64,000 nt of DNA, from NCBI RefSeq assembly GCF_004302915.1, contig NZ_QQBI01000003.1:124001-188000 (forward strand), in the 5' to 3' direction. The notes below the pieces were generated by a model. The model had not been told where the DNA came from. It saw nothing but the letters and a program-made list of their open reading frames with translations, and did no database searches. This document shows positions 1 to 10,533 of this stretch, piece by piece (position 1 is the first letter of the stretch; each line of letters begins with the position of its first letter). The position numbers and the translations under genes are program-made. The stretch comes from Komagataeibacter xylinus. GTDB taxonomy: Bacteria > Pseudomonadota > Alphaproteobacteria > Acetobacterales > Acetobacteraceae.

Positions 1-1200
1 CTTGCTGAAATATTCGAACACGGCCTGTTCCTGGCCCGGATAGCGCGCGGCTTCGGCCCGGACGGCGTGAACGATTTCTTCCTGGGTCACGGTGATGTTG
101 TTCACACGACCGATTTCAGCCAGCAGCAGGCCGAGCTTCACGCGGCGCTCGGCAATCTTGCGATAGTCGGCGCGCAGGGTGTCCTCGTCCTTGTCCTTGT
201 CTTCCTCATCGAGGCGGCCGGCCTTGCGGTCTTCCTCGATGCGGGCCCAGATCTGGCCGAACTCGGCCTCGACCATGCCCGGAGGCGCCTGGAAGTCGGT
301 CTTTTCGGCCAGCTTGTCGAGCAGCTCGCGCTTGAGGCGCAGGCGGGACAGCTGGTCATATTCCTGCGTGACCTGCTGCGTAATCAGCTCGCGCACCTGC
401 TCCAGCCCCTCGAAGCCGAGCTTCTTGGCCAGCTCGTCGTCGATCTTGGCTTCAATCGGGCGCTTGAGCTCCTTGACCTTGATGTCGAAGGTGGCTTCCT
501 TGCCCGCAAGGTGCTCCGCGCCGTAATCGGCGGGGAAGGTGACGGTGATCACTTTTTCTTCACCGGCCTTCATGCCCACGATCTGCTCGGCAAAACCGGG
601 AATGAAGCCCGCGCCGCCGAGTTCGACATTCACGTCGTCAGCGGAGCCGCCTTCAAAGGCCGTGCCGTCAACCTTGCCCACGAAGTCCACCGTCACCACG
701 TCGCCATCGGCGGCGGGGCGGTCTTCCTCGACCTTCTCGAACTCGCGCTGGCGGCTCGCAATTTCCTTGAGCGCCTTGTCCACCGTCTCGGCATTCACCT
801 CGGACTTGAGGCGCACGAGCGACAGGGTGGACAGGTCGGGAATGGTGATCTCGGGCAGGAGCTCGAATTCGACCGTGAACTTCAGGTCTTCCTTGCTGCC
901 TGGCTCGCTGCCCGAAACGAGGTCAACCTTCGGCTGCATGGCAGGGCGCAGGCCGCGCTCGTCAAGCAGGGTGCGGGTCGCGTCGCTTACGACCTGCTCC
1001 ATCACCTCACCCTGCACGGATTCGCCATAACGCTGCTGCAGGATGCTCATCGGCACCTTGCCCGGGCGGAAACCCGGCAGCTTCATGGACTGTCCAACTT
1101 CTTTCAGGCGCGCGGTGCGCTTGCTCTCGATTTCTGCTGCGGGCACCGTAACGGTGAAACCGCGCTTCAGGCCATCGGAAAGCGTTTCAGTAACCTGCAT
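1..1200 (-). CDS. tig: Trigger factor (3' end outside window)
   Basis: Ribosome-bound chaperone and peptidyl-prolyl isomerase that meets nascent chains at the exit tunnel. About 400 residues are visible and the C-terminus runs off the window edge. The N-terminal ribosome-binding domain shows the signature GFRPGKVP at residues 43-50. A central FKBP-like domain contains VTVDFVGKVDGTAFEGG, and a long helical charged C-terminal domain follows. I chose the ATG at 1198-1200, with GAGAGG about 12 nt upstream. An in-frame ATG at 1210-1212 would add MAWQ, but it touches that ribosome-binding site. The long open frame on the opposite strand is only its shadow. The family call is firm. Confidence 0.96.
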   Translation of the reverse strand, partial: MQVTETLSDGLKRGFTVTVPAAEIESKRTARLKEVGQSMKLPGFRPGKVPMSILQQRYGESVQGEVMEQVVSDATRTLLDERGLRPAMQPKVDLVSGSEPGSKEDLKFTVEFELLPEITIPDLSTLSLVRLKSEVNAETVDKALKEIASRQREFEKVEEDRPAADGDVVTVDFVGKVDGTAFEGGSADDVNVELGGAGFIPGFAEQIVGMKAGEEKVITVTFPADYGAEHLAGKEATFDIKVKELKRPIEAKIDDELAKKLGFEGLEQVRELITQQVTQEYDQLSRLRLKRELLDKLAEKTDFQAPPGMVEAEFGQIWARIEEDRKAGRLDEEDKDKDEDTLRADYRKIAERRVKLGLLLAEIGRVNNITVTQEEIVHAVRAEAARYPGQEQAVFEYFSK

Positions 1201-1297
1201 CTGCCAGGCCATCCTCTCGGTCAGAACGTGTCAAAGAACGCAAGAAGCCGGTTGGGGCCACCACGTCTGCTCGCATAACGCGACTTGCCGGGATCAT

Positions 1298-1382
<85 letters not shown>

Positions 1383-1453
1383 ACAGTGCCCAGCCTGTAA
1401 GCGCGCGGCTTTAGCGCACCACAGGCCATGGGGCAAGACGCGAAGGAAAAAGG

Positions 1454-1481
1454 ATTGGGCTTTTCAGCCAAAAACTTTTTT
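1454..1481 (-). repeat. Possible fragment of the AAAAGTTTTTGG repeat at nnr 3' end
   Basis: On the minus strand this reads GAAAAAAGTTTTTGGCTGAA and then AAGCCCAATCCTTTTT. It begins like the end of the repeat family seen at 6604, 38692, 50464, 59284 and 61842. It forms a small GGCT/AGCC hairpin followed by a T run, so it can also act as the terminator of nnr. The first bases encode the last residues of that protein (KKVFG). The match is short and may be coincidence. Confidence 0.35.
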
Positions 1482-2927
1482 CGCCATGCCCTCCGCCCGG
1501 TGGCGGGCGGCGCCGATATGGCGGTCGAAATCCTCGGCCAGCGGCCATTCGCCGGCATGCAGCGCCGCATCGCCATGCAGCCACACCCCCGCGCACGCCG
1601 CCTCCCACGCGGGCATGCCGGCGGCGAGCATGGCGGCGATGATGCCGGTCAGCGTATCGCCCGAGCCTGCCGTACCCAGCATGGGGGTGGCGTGTTCATT
1701 GATCGCCACGCGGCCATCGGGCGCGGCAATGATGGTATCGGGCCCCTTGAGCACCGTTACGGCACCCGTCTCGCAGGCGGCCCTGCGCGCGGCATCCACC
1801 CGGTCGGCACCCGGCTTGCCGAACACGCGCGCGAATTCGCCGATATGCGGCGTGATGATCGCCGCCCCCTTCAGCCGCTCCGGGTGGCCTGCCGCCATGC
1901 TGAAGGCCCCGGCATCGGCAATCACCGCGCGCCCTGCCCCCACCAGGGCGGGAAAGACCGCCGCCACCTCCGCCACCGAAAGGCCGGGGCCACACACCCA
2001 CACATGGCGGCGCCCGTCTTGCAGCAGGGTTTCCAGCGGGTCGGAATCCACGATCAGGCCCGCAGGCGCGGTCATGCGGTAGACCTCCGCGCTGTCGCCC
2101 ACGGCCAGCCGCACCAGCCCCGCCCCCGCCGCGCGCGCGCCCGCGGCGGAAAGCCGGGCCGCCCCCGGCATCTCGCGCCCACCACAGATGCTGACCACGC
2201 CGCGGCTGTATTTATAGGAACTGACCGTGCAGGCCGGCGTGCGCCACAGGCCGGGTTCATTGCGCCAGGTGCGAATCGGCACATCCCCGATTGCGGATTC
2301 GGGAATGCCGATATCGGCCAGCACGGTGCGCCCGCACAGCGTGCGGCCGGGCAGCAGCAGGTGGCCGGGCTTGAGGCGGCAGAAGGTCACGGTCATCTCG
2401 GCCTGCACCGCGTCACCGCGCACGCCACCCGTCGCCCCATCCACGCCGCTGGGCATGTCGATGGCCACGATGCGCCGCGCAGCCCCGAGCACGGCCACCA
2501 CATCGGGCGCCACATCGCGGCTCAGCCCCGCGCCGAACACTGCGTCCACCACCAGGTCGAAGGCTGCTGCGCTCTCGGGCGCAAACGGCACCATCGGCCC
2601 ATGCCACAGGGCGGCGGCGGCCGCCTCGTCCCCGCCGGGGCGCGGCATGGCAAGGGCGGCTACGGAAACCGGCCAGCCCTGCTCGGCCAGCCTGCGGGCG
2701 GCAACGTACCCATCGCCGCCATTATTGCCCGGCCCGCACAGCACCAGCACCCGGCACGGACGCATGTGCTGGCGTATGGCGCGGGCCACGGCGCGGCCCG
2801 CGTTTTCCATAAGCGTTGACACCGGCACGCTACGGGCGGCGGCGGCGTCGATCTGGCCCATCTGCGCCGGCGTGGGCAGCACCAGGCGGGCGGCCTGAGA
2901 AGCTTGTATCTGTTCGTTCGCGGGCAT
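1464..2927 (-). CDS. nnr: Bifunctional NAD(P)HX epimerase / ADP-dependent NAD(P)HX dehydratase
   Basis: Repairs hydrated NADH and NADPH. The N-terminal YjeF_N half epimerises the R and S forms of NAD(P)HX, and the C-terminal ribokinase-like half dehydrates S-NAD(P)HX using ADP. The N-terminal domain (about residues 20-220) has the hallmark CGPGNNGGDGYVAARRL. The C-terminal domain (about 235-485) has GPGLSVAEV and GTAGSGDTLTGIIAAML. It is 487 aa, normal for the fused enzyme. I chose the ATG at 2925-2927 (MPANEQ) because AGGGAAAAGAAC precedes it; an upstream in-frame ATG at 2996 lacks a site. The gene stands alone between tRNA-Leu and a divergent membrane-protein gene. Its last codons overlap a repeat-like hairpin. 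Confidence 0.93.
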   Translation of the reverse strand: MPANEQIQASQAARLVLPTPAQMGQIDAAAARSVPVSTLMENAGRAVARAIRQHMRPCRVLVLCGPGNNGGDGYVAARRLAEQGWPVSVAALAMPRPGGDEAAAAALWHGPMVPFAPESAAAFDLVVDAVFGAGLSRDVAPDVVAVLGAARRIVAIDMPSGVDGATGGVRGDAVQAEMTVTFCRLKPGHLLLPGRTLCGRTVLADIGIPESAIGDVPIRTWRNEPGLWRTPACTVSSYKYSRGVVSICGGREMPGAARLSAAGARAAGAGLVRLAVGDSAEVYRMTAPAGLIVDSDPLETLLQDGRRHVWVCGPGLSVAEVAAVFPALVGAGRAVIADAGAFSMAAGHPERLKGAAIITPHIGEFARVFGKPGADRVDAARRAACETGAVTVLKGPDTIIAAPDGRVAINEHATPMLGTAGSGDTLTGIIAAMLAAGMPAWEAACAGVWLHGDAALHAGEWPLAEDFDRHIGAARHRAEGMAKKVFG

Positions 2928-3062
2928 GTTCTTTTCCCTTTCCCGGCAATTGGCTGCCGCACTGGCCTTGCACATGATACAGGAATGAGGAAACAAGCAT
3001 CCCGCATCCTGCTTTATGCAGGTGAGCGTTTTCCTTATTCCTTACCCCCGCAAGGAGGCTTC

Positions 3063-3515
3063 ATGTCCCTTTCCATTGTCTGGAGCCTTGTGCTCGCACT
3101 CCATATTACAGGCATGGCGGCCTGGGTTGGCGGCATGATGTATGCGGCCTTCGTGCTCAAGCCCAGCCTGAACCTGCTTGATGCAACACAGCGCGCCTCG
3201 GTGCATCTGCAGACGCTGAACCGCTTCTTCCGCATCGTGTGGCACACCATGCCCATGGTGCTGGTGAGCGGCTGGCTCATGATCTGGCATGAAGGCGGGT
3301 TTGCGGTCGTGCCGTGGCAGATCAACCTCATGCAGCTGTTCGGCCTGATCATGGCGGGCATATTCGCGCGCATCTATTTCGGCCCCTACCAGAAGGCCCG
3401 CCGCGCCCTGCGCCCGCAGCCGGGGCAGTTCGACTCGATCCGCTCGCTGGTGCTGCTCAACACCGGCATCGGCATCCTGACCATCATCACCGCCTGCCTG
3501 GCCCATCCTTTCTGA
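3063..3515 (+). CDS. CopD-family integral membrane protein
   Basis: A small (150 aa) inner-membrane protein with four predicted hydrophobic helices, at about residues 5-28, 52-75, 80-105 and 125-148. The pattern is that of the CopD / DUF2269-like family, with WVGGMMYAAFVL in helix 1 and RFFRIVWHTM before helix 2. The exact substrate is unknown; relatives are linked loosely to copper handling or haem-protein assembly. The start at 3063 is well marked by CAAGGAGGCTTC directly upstream. It is divergent from nnr and co-oriented with the helicase downstream. A weak hairpin (GGGGTG/CACGCCCC) follows the stop. Confidence 0.75.
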   Translation: MSLSIVWSLVLALHITGMAAWVGGMMYAAFVLKPSLNLLDATQRASVHLQTLNRFFRIVWHTMPMVLVSGWLMIWHEGGFAVVPWQINLMQLFGLIMAGIFARIYFGPYQKARRALRPQPGQFDSIRSLVLLNTGIGILTIITACLAHPF

Positions 3516-3729
3516 CAAATATGGGGTGCAACCTCACGCCCCCTTGATTTCCATTGCAAATCTCGATACGCACAGGGAATGTGGCGCTTTGAGGGGTTTA
3601 TCCCCGTTGCGTGTCACACTCCCCTTCCCTGCATTGCTGCAGGTACATCAGGGACGGCAGCCTGATACAGCGCGACACGGTGGCAATCGGACGGGGCCAT
3701 ATTCATCTGCTGATACGTTCGAGAGTAAT

Positions 3730-5310
<1,581 letters not shown>

Positions 5311-5321
5311 ACAGCGCCAGC

Positions 5322-6596
5322 ATGGAACACGACTTGGCCGGCGCCACCAAGGTGGTGGCGCTTGGCAATGACGGGGATGGCATAGCCGAGACCCCGGCAG
5401 GACGGATATTCATCCCCGGCGCCGTGCCGGGCGATGAGGTGGCGCTTGGCGCAATTCAGGGCAGTCACGCGGCCCTTGAGCGCATCATTACCCCCAGCCC
5501 GGACCGGGTCACGCCGCCCTGCGCCCTGTTTGGCCAGTGCGGTGGCTGCCGCGTGCAGCAGATGACACTGCCCGCCCTGCTGGCATGGAAGGCGGGGCGC
5601 GTAACCGGGGCGCTACATCGCGCGGGCTTTGGTACCATTCCCACGCCTGCCACCGTGCAGGTTGCCCCGCAGGAGCGGCGGCGTGTTGACCTGGCCTTCC
5701 GCCGCGAAGGCAGGCGCATCGTGCTCGGGCTGCATCGCCGTCGGGGCGATGTGGTGGACATGACCGCGTGCACCCTGCTTGACCCCGCCCTGTTCGCCCT
5801 GCTCTCGCCGCTGCGCGACATGCTGCATTCGCTGCCCGGCGTGCATGCGGGTGGCGACCTGCAGATCAACCTGCTCGATAGCGGGCCGGACCTGCTGGTT
5901 ACGATGGATGGCAAGCCGGATGCCAATGACCGGCGCATTCTGGCCCAGTTCAGCAAGGCGCATGGCATACCGCGCATCTCGCTGGGTGGCTCGCCGCCTG
6001 AAACGCTGGCGCTGAACGGGCCGGTCTTTCATCATTTTGATGGCGTGCGCGTCACACCGCCGCCCGGTGCCTTTCTCCAGCCTGCCCGCGCTGGCGAGGA
6101 TGCCATCAGGCAAGCCGTGCTGGCCGCACTCCCCACCAAGGGGCTGAAAGCAGGCATCATCGAGCTTTATGCTGGCTGTGGCACGCTGTCCTTCGCGCTC
6201 GCCGCCCATGCCAAGGTGCTGGCCTATGAAGGGGACCGGGCGGCGCTCGCCTGCCTCAAGCAGGCCAGTGGTGGCACCCGGGTGCTGCCCGCTCTGCGCG
6301 ACCTGAACCGCCAGCCGGTCATGGCGGCCGAACTGGCCAAGGCCGCGGCCATTGTGCTTGATCCGCCCCATGCGGGCGCAGGCGCGCAGATGGCGCAGGT
6401 CGTGGCGGGCAGGCCGCGTCATCTCATTTATGTCAGTTGTAATCCGGTTGCCCTGCAGCGCGACCTGACGCCGCTGCAACAGATCGGCTACCAGGTGGAG
6501 CACCTGACGGTGATCGACCAGTTCCTGTGGTCAACCGAGGTCGAGGCCGTGTGTGTGCTCAAGCTGCCGGGTACGGGCAAAAATCACCGGCGCTAA
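5322..6596 (+). CDS. 23S rRNA (uracil-C5)-methyltransferase, RlmD/TrmA family
   Basis: SAM-dependent enzyme that methylates uracil C5 in RNA; the nearest known type is RlmD (23S U1939). A short TRAM-like N-terminal segment is followed by a [4Fe-4S] cysteine cluster: CALFGQCGGCRVQQ, with a further Cys in MTACTLL. The SAM-binding motif is YAGCGTLSFALA. The catalytic DPP motif reads DPPHAG and the nucleophile motif is YVSCNP. At 424 aa it is the expected length. It starts 12 nt after the helicase stop with only a weak ribosome-binding site, so the two genes are likely cotranscribed. The Fe-S ligand set links it to the SUF operon next door. Target-base assignment is inference. Confidence 0.88.
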   Translation: MEHDLAGATKVVALGNDGDGIAETPAGRIFIPGAVPGDEVALGAIQGSHAALERIITPSPDRVTPPCALFGQCGGCRVQQMTLPALLAWKAGRVTGALHRAGFGTIPTPATVQVAPQERRRVDLAFRREGRRIVLGLHRRRGDVVDMTACTLLDPALFALLSPLRDMLHSLPGVHAGGDLQINLLDSGPDLLVTMDGKPDANDRRILAQFSKAHGIPRISLGGSPPETLALNGPVFHHFDGVRVTPPPGAFLQPARAGEDAIRQAVLAALPTKGLKAGIIELYAGCGTLSFALAAHAKVLAYEGDRAALACLKQASGGTRVLPALRDLNRQPVMAAELAKAAAIVLDPPHAGAGAQMAQVVAGRPRHLIYVSCNPVALQRDLTPLQQIGYQVEHLTVIDQFLWSTEVEAVCVLKLPGTGKNHRR

Positions 6597-6603
6597 AACA
6601 GGC

Positions 6604-6680
6604 AAAAGTTTTTGGTGAAGCTTTTTTCAAAAAGCTTAAAAAAATGCCGCCTTTTTGCAAAAAGGCGGCACCCAAAAACT
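6604..6680. repeat. Palindromic intergenic repeat, copy A
   Basis: It starts AAAAGTTTTTGGTGAAGC and ends CACCCAAAAACT, and so has inverted ends. Two hairpins fill it: AAGCTTTTT/AAAAAGCTT and GCCGCCTTTTT/AAAAAGGCGGC. It sits between the convergent ends of the rRNA methyltransferase gene (6596) and sufA (6701), where it can terminate transcription in both directions. Related copies occur at 38692, 50464, 59284 and 61842. Confidence 0.85.
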
Positions 6681-6700
6681 CACATTTCTATCTGCGGCAA

Positions 6701-7081
6701 TCAGACGTGAAAGCTTTCCCCGCAGCCACAGCGGCCTTTTTCGTTCGGGTTGGTGAAGGTAAAGCCGGATTCAAGCTGCTTGACCTCGTAATCCATGACC
6801 GAGCCGATCAGGAACAGCGTGGCCTTGCGGTCCACCAGCAGGGTCACGCCCTTGTCCACCACCACTTCATCACCGGGGCCAGCCTTTTCCACAAAGCTCA
6901 TGTCATAGGCATGGCCCGAACAGCCCTTGGTTGAAACCGCGATGCGCAGCAGGTGGCCTGCGTTCTTGGTCTGGTAGAGTTTTTCCAGCCGGGCGGCGGC
7001 CCGGTCCGTCAATGTCATGAGCGGCGGCAGGGCGCGGCGGGCGGGGGCTTTTGCGGGTGTGGCTGTCTGGTGTTCGGTCAT
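6701..7081 (-). CDS. sufA: A-type iron-sulfur carrier (HesB/IscA/SufA family)
   Basis: Carries assembled Fe-S clusters from the SufBCD scaffold to apoproteins. The three conserved cysteines are visible: KGCSG near the middle and GRCGCGESF at the C-terminus. The protein is 126 aa with a 20-residue Ala/Pro/Lys-rich N-terminal lead. The ATG at 7079-7081 is preceded by AGGGGACTGTGCC. It is the last gene of the suf operon, 20 nt after sufT. Repeat copy A follows the stop and is its probable terminator. Confidence 0.92.
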   Translation of the reverse strand: MTEHQTATPAKAPARRALPPLMTLTDRAAARLEKLYQTKNAGHLLRIAVSTKGCSGHAYDMSFVEKAGPGDEVVVDKGVTLLVDRKATLFLIGSVMDYEVKQLESGFTFTNPNEKGRCGCGESFHV

Positions 7082-7101
7082 GGCACAGTCCCCTTGAGGG
7101 T

Positions 7102-7563
7102 TCAGAACATGTTCAGGGCAAGGCGGGCATCTTCGCTCATGCGCGACATGTCCCATGGCGGCTCCCACACGATCTCGACCGTGGCAGTGGTCACCGTCTC
7201 GATCTTTTCCACGGCTTCCTTCACCTGCACGGGCAGTTCCTGCGCGCTGGGGCAGTTGGGGGCCGTGAGCGTCATCTCGACCTTGACCGATCCATCCTCA
7301 TGCAGGTCAATGGCGTAAATCAGGCCAAGTTCGTAAATATTGACTGGAATTTCGGGGTCATACACCGTGGCGATGGCCTCGATCACCGAGTCCTCATCGG
7401 GCATGGCCGCCTTGCCTGCGGGGGCAGCGGGCGGCTCGCCATCCGGTGTCCAGGCCGATACGGGGGCCGCTTTCGGGGCAGGCGCATCGCTGGCCTCAAG
7501 GGAAAAATGCCCGGTCTCTTCCGCCATGCCGATGGCAGGCTCTACCTGATTTTTCTCGTCCAT
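7102..7563 (-). CDS. sufT: SUF-system maturation factor, DUF59/MIP18 family
   Basis: An accessory protein for Fe-S cluster assembly or transfer. The C-terminal DUF59 domain has VYDPEIPVNIYELGLIY, then the segment containing MTLTAPNCPSAQELP with the conserved cysteine, and WEPPWD near the end. The N-terminal 60 residues are a variable acidic and Ala/Pro-rich region. The start at 7563 (MDEKNQ) has AGGTGA upstream. It lies 7 nt after sufU and 20 nt before sufA, in the same operon. Placement as SufT is by domain and context. Confidence 0.9.
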   Translation of the reverse strand: MDEKNQVEPAIGMAEETGHFSLEASDAPAPKAAPVSAWTPDGEPPAAPAGKAAMPDEDSVIEAIATVYDPEIPVNIYELGLIYAIDLHEDGSVKVEMTLTAPNCPSAQELPVQVKEAVEKIETVTTATVEIVWEPPWDMSRMSEDARLALNMF

Positions 7564-7570
7564 GAGACTT

Positions 7571-8002
7571 TCACCTGTCTTTATCATCATTGAGCATATC
7601 AATCAGTGCCGACCACGGCAGCAGGGCGCAACGCCTGCGCGAGCGGTGCTGGTGTAGCGGCGCAAAGGCCGCAAGCTCGCCCAGGCCCGCCGGGGCCGTG
7701 CCGGTTTCAACCGCCTCGACCAGTTCCGCGTGCAGCCTACCCACATGCGCGCGGTCCTGGCCCGTTACACGCCCGGCCATGAGGTCGGCGGAGGCAGCGC
7801 AGATGGCGCAGCCCCGCGTTTCATGCCGGATCGCCTCGATCCGCCCCTGCCCGTCCAGCACCGCATGCAACTGCACCCGGTCGCCACACAACGGGTTGGA
7901 CCCCTGCCCGTTCAGCGTGGCCGCAGGGAGTGCTCCGGCATGCTGCGGTGCCCTGGCCCGCTCCAGCACCACGGTGCGGTACAGATCATCCTGCGCCATC
8001 AT
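7571..8002 (-). CDS. sufU: SufU-type iron-sulfur scaffold / sulfur acceptor
   Basis: Belongs to the NifU N-terminal/SufU family; in characterised systems SufU is a zinc protein that receives sulfur from SufS. All ligand positions are present: NPLCGDRV, GCAICAASADLM and RRCALLPW. The 143-aa length is typical. It begins 6 nt after the sufS stop; two tandem ATGs (8002 and 7999) are possible. Having SufU rather than SufE next to SufS suggests a SufU-dependent desulfurase, which is inference. Confidence 0.9.
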   Translation of the reverse strand: MMAQDDLYRTVVLERARAPQHAGALPAATLNGQGSNPLCGDRVQLHAVLDGQGRIEAIRHETRGCAICAASADLMAGRVTGQDRAHVGRLHAELVEAVETGTAPAGLGELAAFAPLHQHRSRRRCALLPWSALIDMLNDDKDR

Positions 8003-8008
8003 CTGCCA

Positions 8009-9259
8009 TCAGACAAAAAAGCCACGGATCTGTTCCAGCGTTGCGGCCAGAAAGTCGATTTCCTCCGGCGTGGTGTAGATGCCAAAACTCGCCCGCGCCG
8101 TGGCCGTCACACCCAGCCTGCGCATGAGCGGCTCGGCGCAGTGATGGCCCGCCCGCACCGCAATGCCATTGCGGTCAAGCAGGGTGGCGATATCATGCGG
8201 ATGGACATCCTTCATGATGAACGAGATCACCCCACCACGTTGCGGTGCCGTGCCAATCACCTTCAGCCCGTTGACGTTGCCCAGCGCCTCAAGCGCGTAG
8301 GCCGTCAGCGCATCCTCATGCGCACCAATCGCGTCAAACCCGATGGACTCGATATAGGCAAGGGCCGCACCCAATCCAATGGTCTCGATGATGGCAGGCG
8401 TGCCCGCCTCGAATTTATGCGGCACGTTCGCCCAGGTCGAGCGCTCGAACGACACGGTGGAGATCATGTCGCCACCGCCAAGGAAAGGCGGCATCGCCTC
8501 CAGCAGCTCACGTCGCGCCCACAGCACGCCAATGCCGGTGGGGCCATACAGCTTGTGCCCGGTCACGACATAGAAATCAGCACCCAGTTCCTGCACGTTC
8601 ACCCGGCGGTGCACGGCAAGCTGGCTGCCATCAAGCAGCACCTTTGCCCCCGCCGCATGCGCCATGTCGATGATGGCGCGGGCATCGGTAATGGTGCCCA
8701 GCACGTTCGACATGTGGGTGATCGCCACCAGCGCCACCCTGCCATCGGCCAGGTTGGCCTCCAGCGCCTCCATGTCCAGCGCCCCGTCATCGGTGATGGG
8801 GGTGATGCGCAGTTCAATGCCCCCGCGGTCACGCAGCATCTGCCACGGCACGAGGTTGGCGTGGTGCTCCATCTCGGACACCAGCACAACCTGCCCCGGC
8901 TTCAGCAGCCCGCCATAGGAATGGGCCACGAGGTTGATGGCCTCGGTGCTGTTGCGGGTGAAGACGATTTCCTCCCGCGCGGCGGCCCCCAGGAAGCGTG
9001 CCACCTGGTCGCGCACGGCCTCATACGCCTCGGTGGTGCGCTCGCTCATCCAGTACAGGCCACGATGGATGTTGGCGTACTGGGTGCGCATGGTGTCGGC
9101 CATGCAGTCGATCACCTGCCGGGGCTTCTGGGCCGAGGCGGCGCTGTCAAGGAACACCAGATCCTTGCCATGCACCTTCTGGCTCAGGATGGGAAAGTCG
9201 GCGCGGACATGGCGCAGGCTGCCTGCGGCATCCGTGGGCGTGATGACGCTCTGGTCCAT
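8009..9259 (-). CDS. sufS: Cysteine desulfurase SufS
   Basis: PLP enzyme that removes sulfur from cysteine to feed Fe-S cluster synthesis. The PLP lysine is in TGHKLYGPTG. The active-site cysteine motif is RAGHHCAEPLM, typical of group II (SufS) desulfurases, and substrate-binding motifs such as SEMEHHANLVPW are present. It is 416 aa from the ATG at 9257-9259, which overlaps the sufD stop by one base (TGATG). GGGAGG precedes it by 7-8 nt, so translation is coupled to sufD. An upstream in-frame ATG at 9280 is less likely because it lies inside sufD. Confidence 0.96.
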   Translation of the reverse strand: MDQSVITPTDAAGSLRHVRADFPILSQKVHGKDLVFLDSAASAQKPRQVIDCMADTMRTQYANIHRGLYWMSERTTEAYEAVRDQVARFLGAAAREEIVFTRNSTEAINLVAHSYGGLLKPGQVVLVSEMEHHANLVPWQMLRDRGGIELRITPITDDGALDMEALEANLADGRVALVAITHMSNVLGTITDARAIIDMAHAAGAKVLLDGSQLAVHRRVNVQELGADFYVVTGHKLYGPTGIGVLWARRELLEAMPPFLGGGDMISTVSFERSTWANVPHKFEAGTPAIIETIGLGAALAYIESIGFDAIGAHEDALTAYALEALGNVNGLKVIGTAPQRGGVISFIMKDVHPHDIATLLDRNGIAVRAGHHCAEPLMRRLGVTATARASFGIYTTPEEIDFLAATLEQIRGFFV

Positions 9260-10533
9260 CAGGCGACCTCCCGCTTCCACCAGGCTTCCACCGCAAGGTT
9301 CAGGCTGTCTTTCAACCGCGCATCGTCGATCTGGTCCACTACGTCATGCAAAAAGGCGCGGATCAGGATGGAACGGGCCGCCTCATTCGGGATGCCACGG
9401 CTGCGCAGGTAGAAAAGCTGGTCATCATCAAGCGCGCCCACGGTGGCGCCATGGCTGCATTTGACGTCGTCAGCATAGATCTCGAGTTCGGGCTTGGCAT
9501 CGATCTCGGCCGTGTCCGACAGCAGCAGCGCCTGGTTCATCTGGTAGCCATCGGTTTTCTGGGCAATCCGCTCGACATGGATCTTGCCCTGGAACACGCC
9601 GCGCGCATGGTCGGCCAGCACGTTCTTGACCGTCTGGCGCGAGATGCAGTCCGGTGCGGCATGGGTGATCACGCTGGTCAGGTCGCCATGCTGGTGGCCC
9701 GCCAGAAGCTGCGCGCCGTTGACATGCACGCTGGCCCCCGGCGCATTCAGCCCCGCATGCACCTCATGGCGCGACAGGCTGGCGCCAAGCGTGAGCGTAA
9801 AGCTGTCATACACCCCTCGGCTGGCAACGCGGGCGTGGCTGACCGCAAGGTGCAGCGCCTTTTTGCCCTCAGCCTGGATGCGGGCATGCGACAGGTAGCC
9901 GCCCTCTTCCACCGTGATGTCATAGAGCGGGTTATGCAGGTAATAGCCCCTGCCCACGGCGGCATCGAGCACGGCCAGCCTGCCGCCCTTTTCCACCACA
10001 ATGCGGTGCTGCGGGTGAAAGGAAACCGGCGCATCCTCGCCTGCAAGGCCAATGCTGACCAGCAGCAGGCAGCCTGCATCAACCCCTGCGGGCACGACCA
10101 GCGCCAGCCCGTCATCCGCCAGCACGGTGTTGAGCGCGGTGGTCACGTCGCCTGCCGGGTCGATTCCATCACGGAGCTCGCTTGCCGGGTCAAAGGCTGC
10201 AACCTTCACCCCCTGGGGCAGGCGCGAGCGCCCGGCATCGAAACGGCCATTGACGAACACGGCGCGACTGGCCCCGGCCCCAAGGCCCGAGATGGTCTCG
10301 ACCTCGGCCAGGAGCGTATCGACCGCGCCGGCATCGACATCGCGCGGTGCATCAGTAAACGACACATCGGCCAGCGCGCGCAGCGAGGTGTATTTCCACG
10401 CCTCCACGCCCGCGCGCGGCAGGCCCACCGTGCGCAGGTAATCGGCGGCCTTGCGCCGCGCGGCATTGCCCGCACCTTCACCCCGGTCGAGAAAGGCGGA
10501 AGGATTGATCCCGACCGGTGCGATGGCGTTCAC
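9259..10533 (-). CDS. sufD: Fe-S assembly scaffold component SufD
   Basis: Partner of SufB in the SufBC2D scaffold. The 424-aa protein has the parallel beta-helix core (about residues 120-390) and the C-terminal motif DVKCSHGATVGALDDDQLFY typical of SufD/SufB. It uses a GTG start at 10531-10533, which overlaps the sufC stop as GTGA with CGGAGGCG just upstream. The C-terminal half is better conserved than the variable N-terminal helical part, as in the family. Confidence 0.95.
   Translation of the reverse strand: MNAIAPVGINPSAFLDRGEGAGNAARRKAADYLRTVGLPRAGVEAWKYTSLRALADVSFTDAPRDVDAGAVDTLLAEVETISGLGAGASRAVFVNGRFDAGRSRLPQGVKVAAFDPASELRDGIDPAGDVTTALNTVLADDGLALVVPAGVDAGCLLLVSIGLAGEDAPVSFHPQHRIVVEKGGRLAVLDAAVGRGYYLHNPLYDITVEEGGYLSHARIQAEGKKALHLAVSHARVASRGVYDSFTLTLGASLSRHEVHAGLNAPGASVHVNGAQLLAGHQHGDLTSVITHAAPDCISRQTVKNVLADHARGVFQGKIHVERIAQKTDGYQMNQALLLSDTAEIDAKPELEIYADDVKCSHGATVGALDDDQLFYLRSRGIPNEAARSILIRAFLHDVVDQIDDARLKDSLNLAVEAWWKREVA

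Noticed and set aside
67-1278. 403-residue open frame on the plus strand
   Set aside because: It is antisense to trigger factor, which has clear family motifs; high GC keeps shadow frames open.
1428-2819. 463-residue open frame opposite nnr
   Set aside because: The minus strand encodes a well-matched NAD(P)HX repair enzyme; this frame is its His/Arg/Gly-rich shadow.
7730-9412. 560-residue open frame opposite sufU-sufS
   Set aside because: Shadow of two clear SUF genes.
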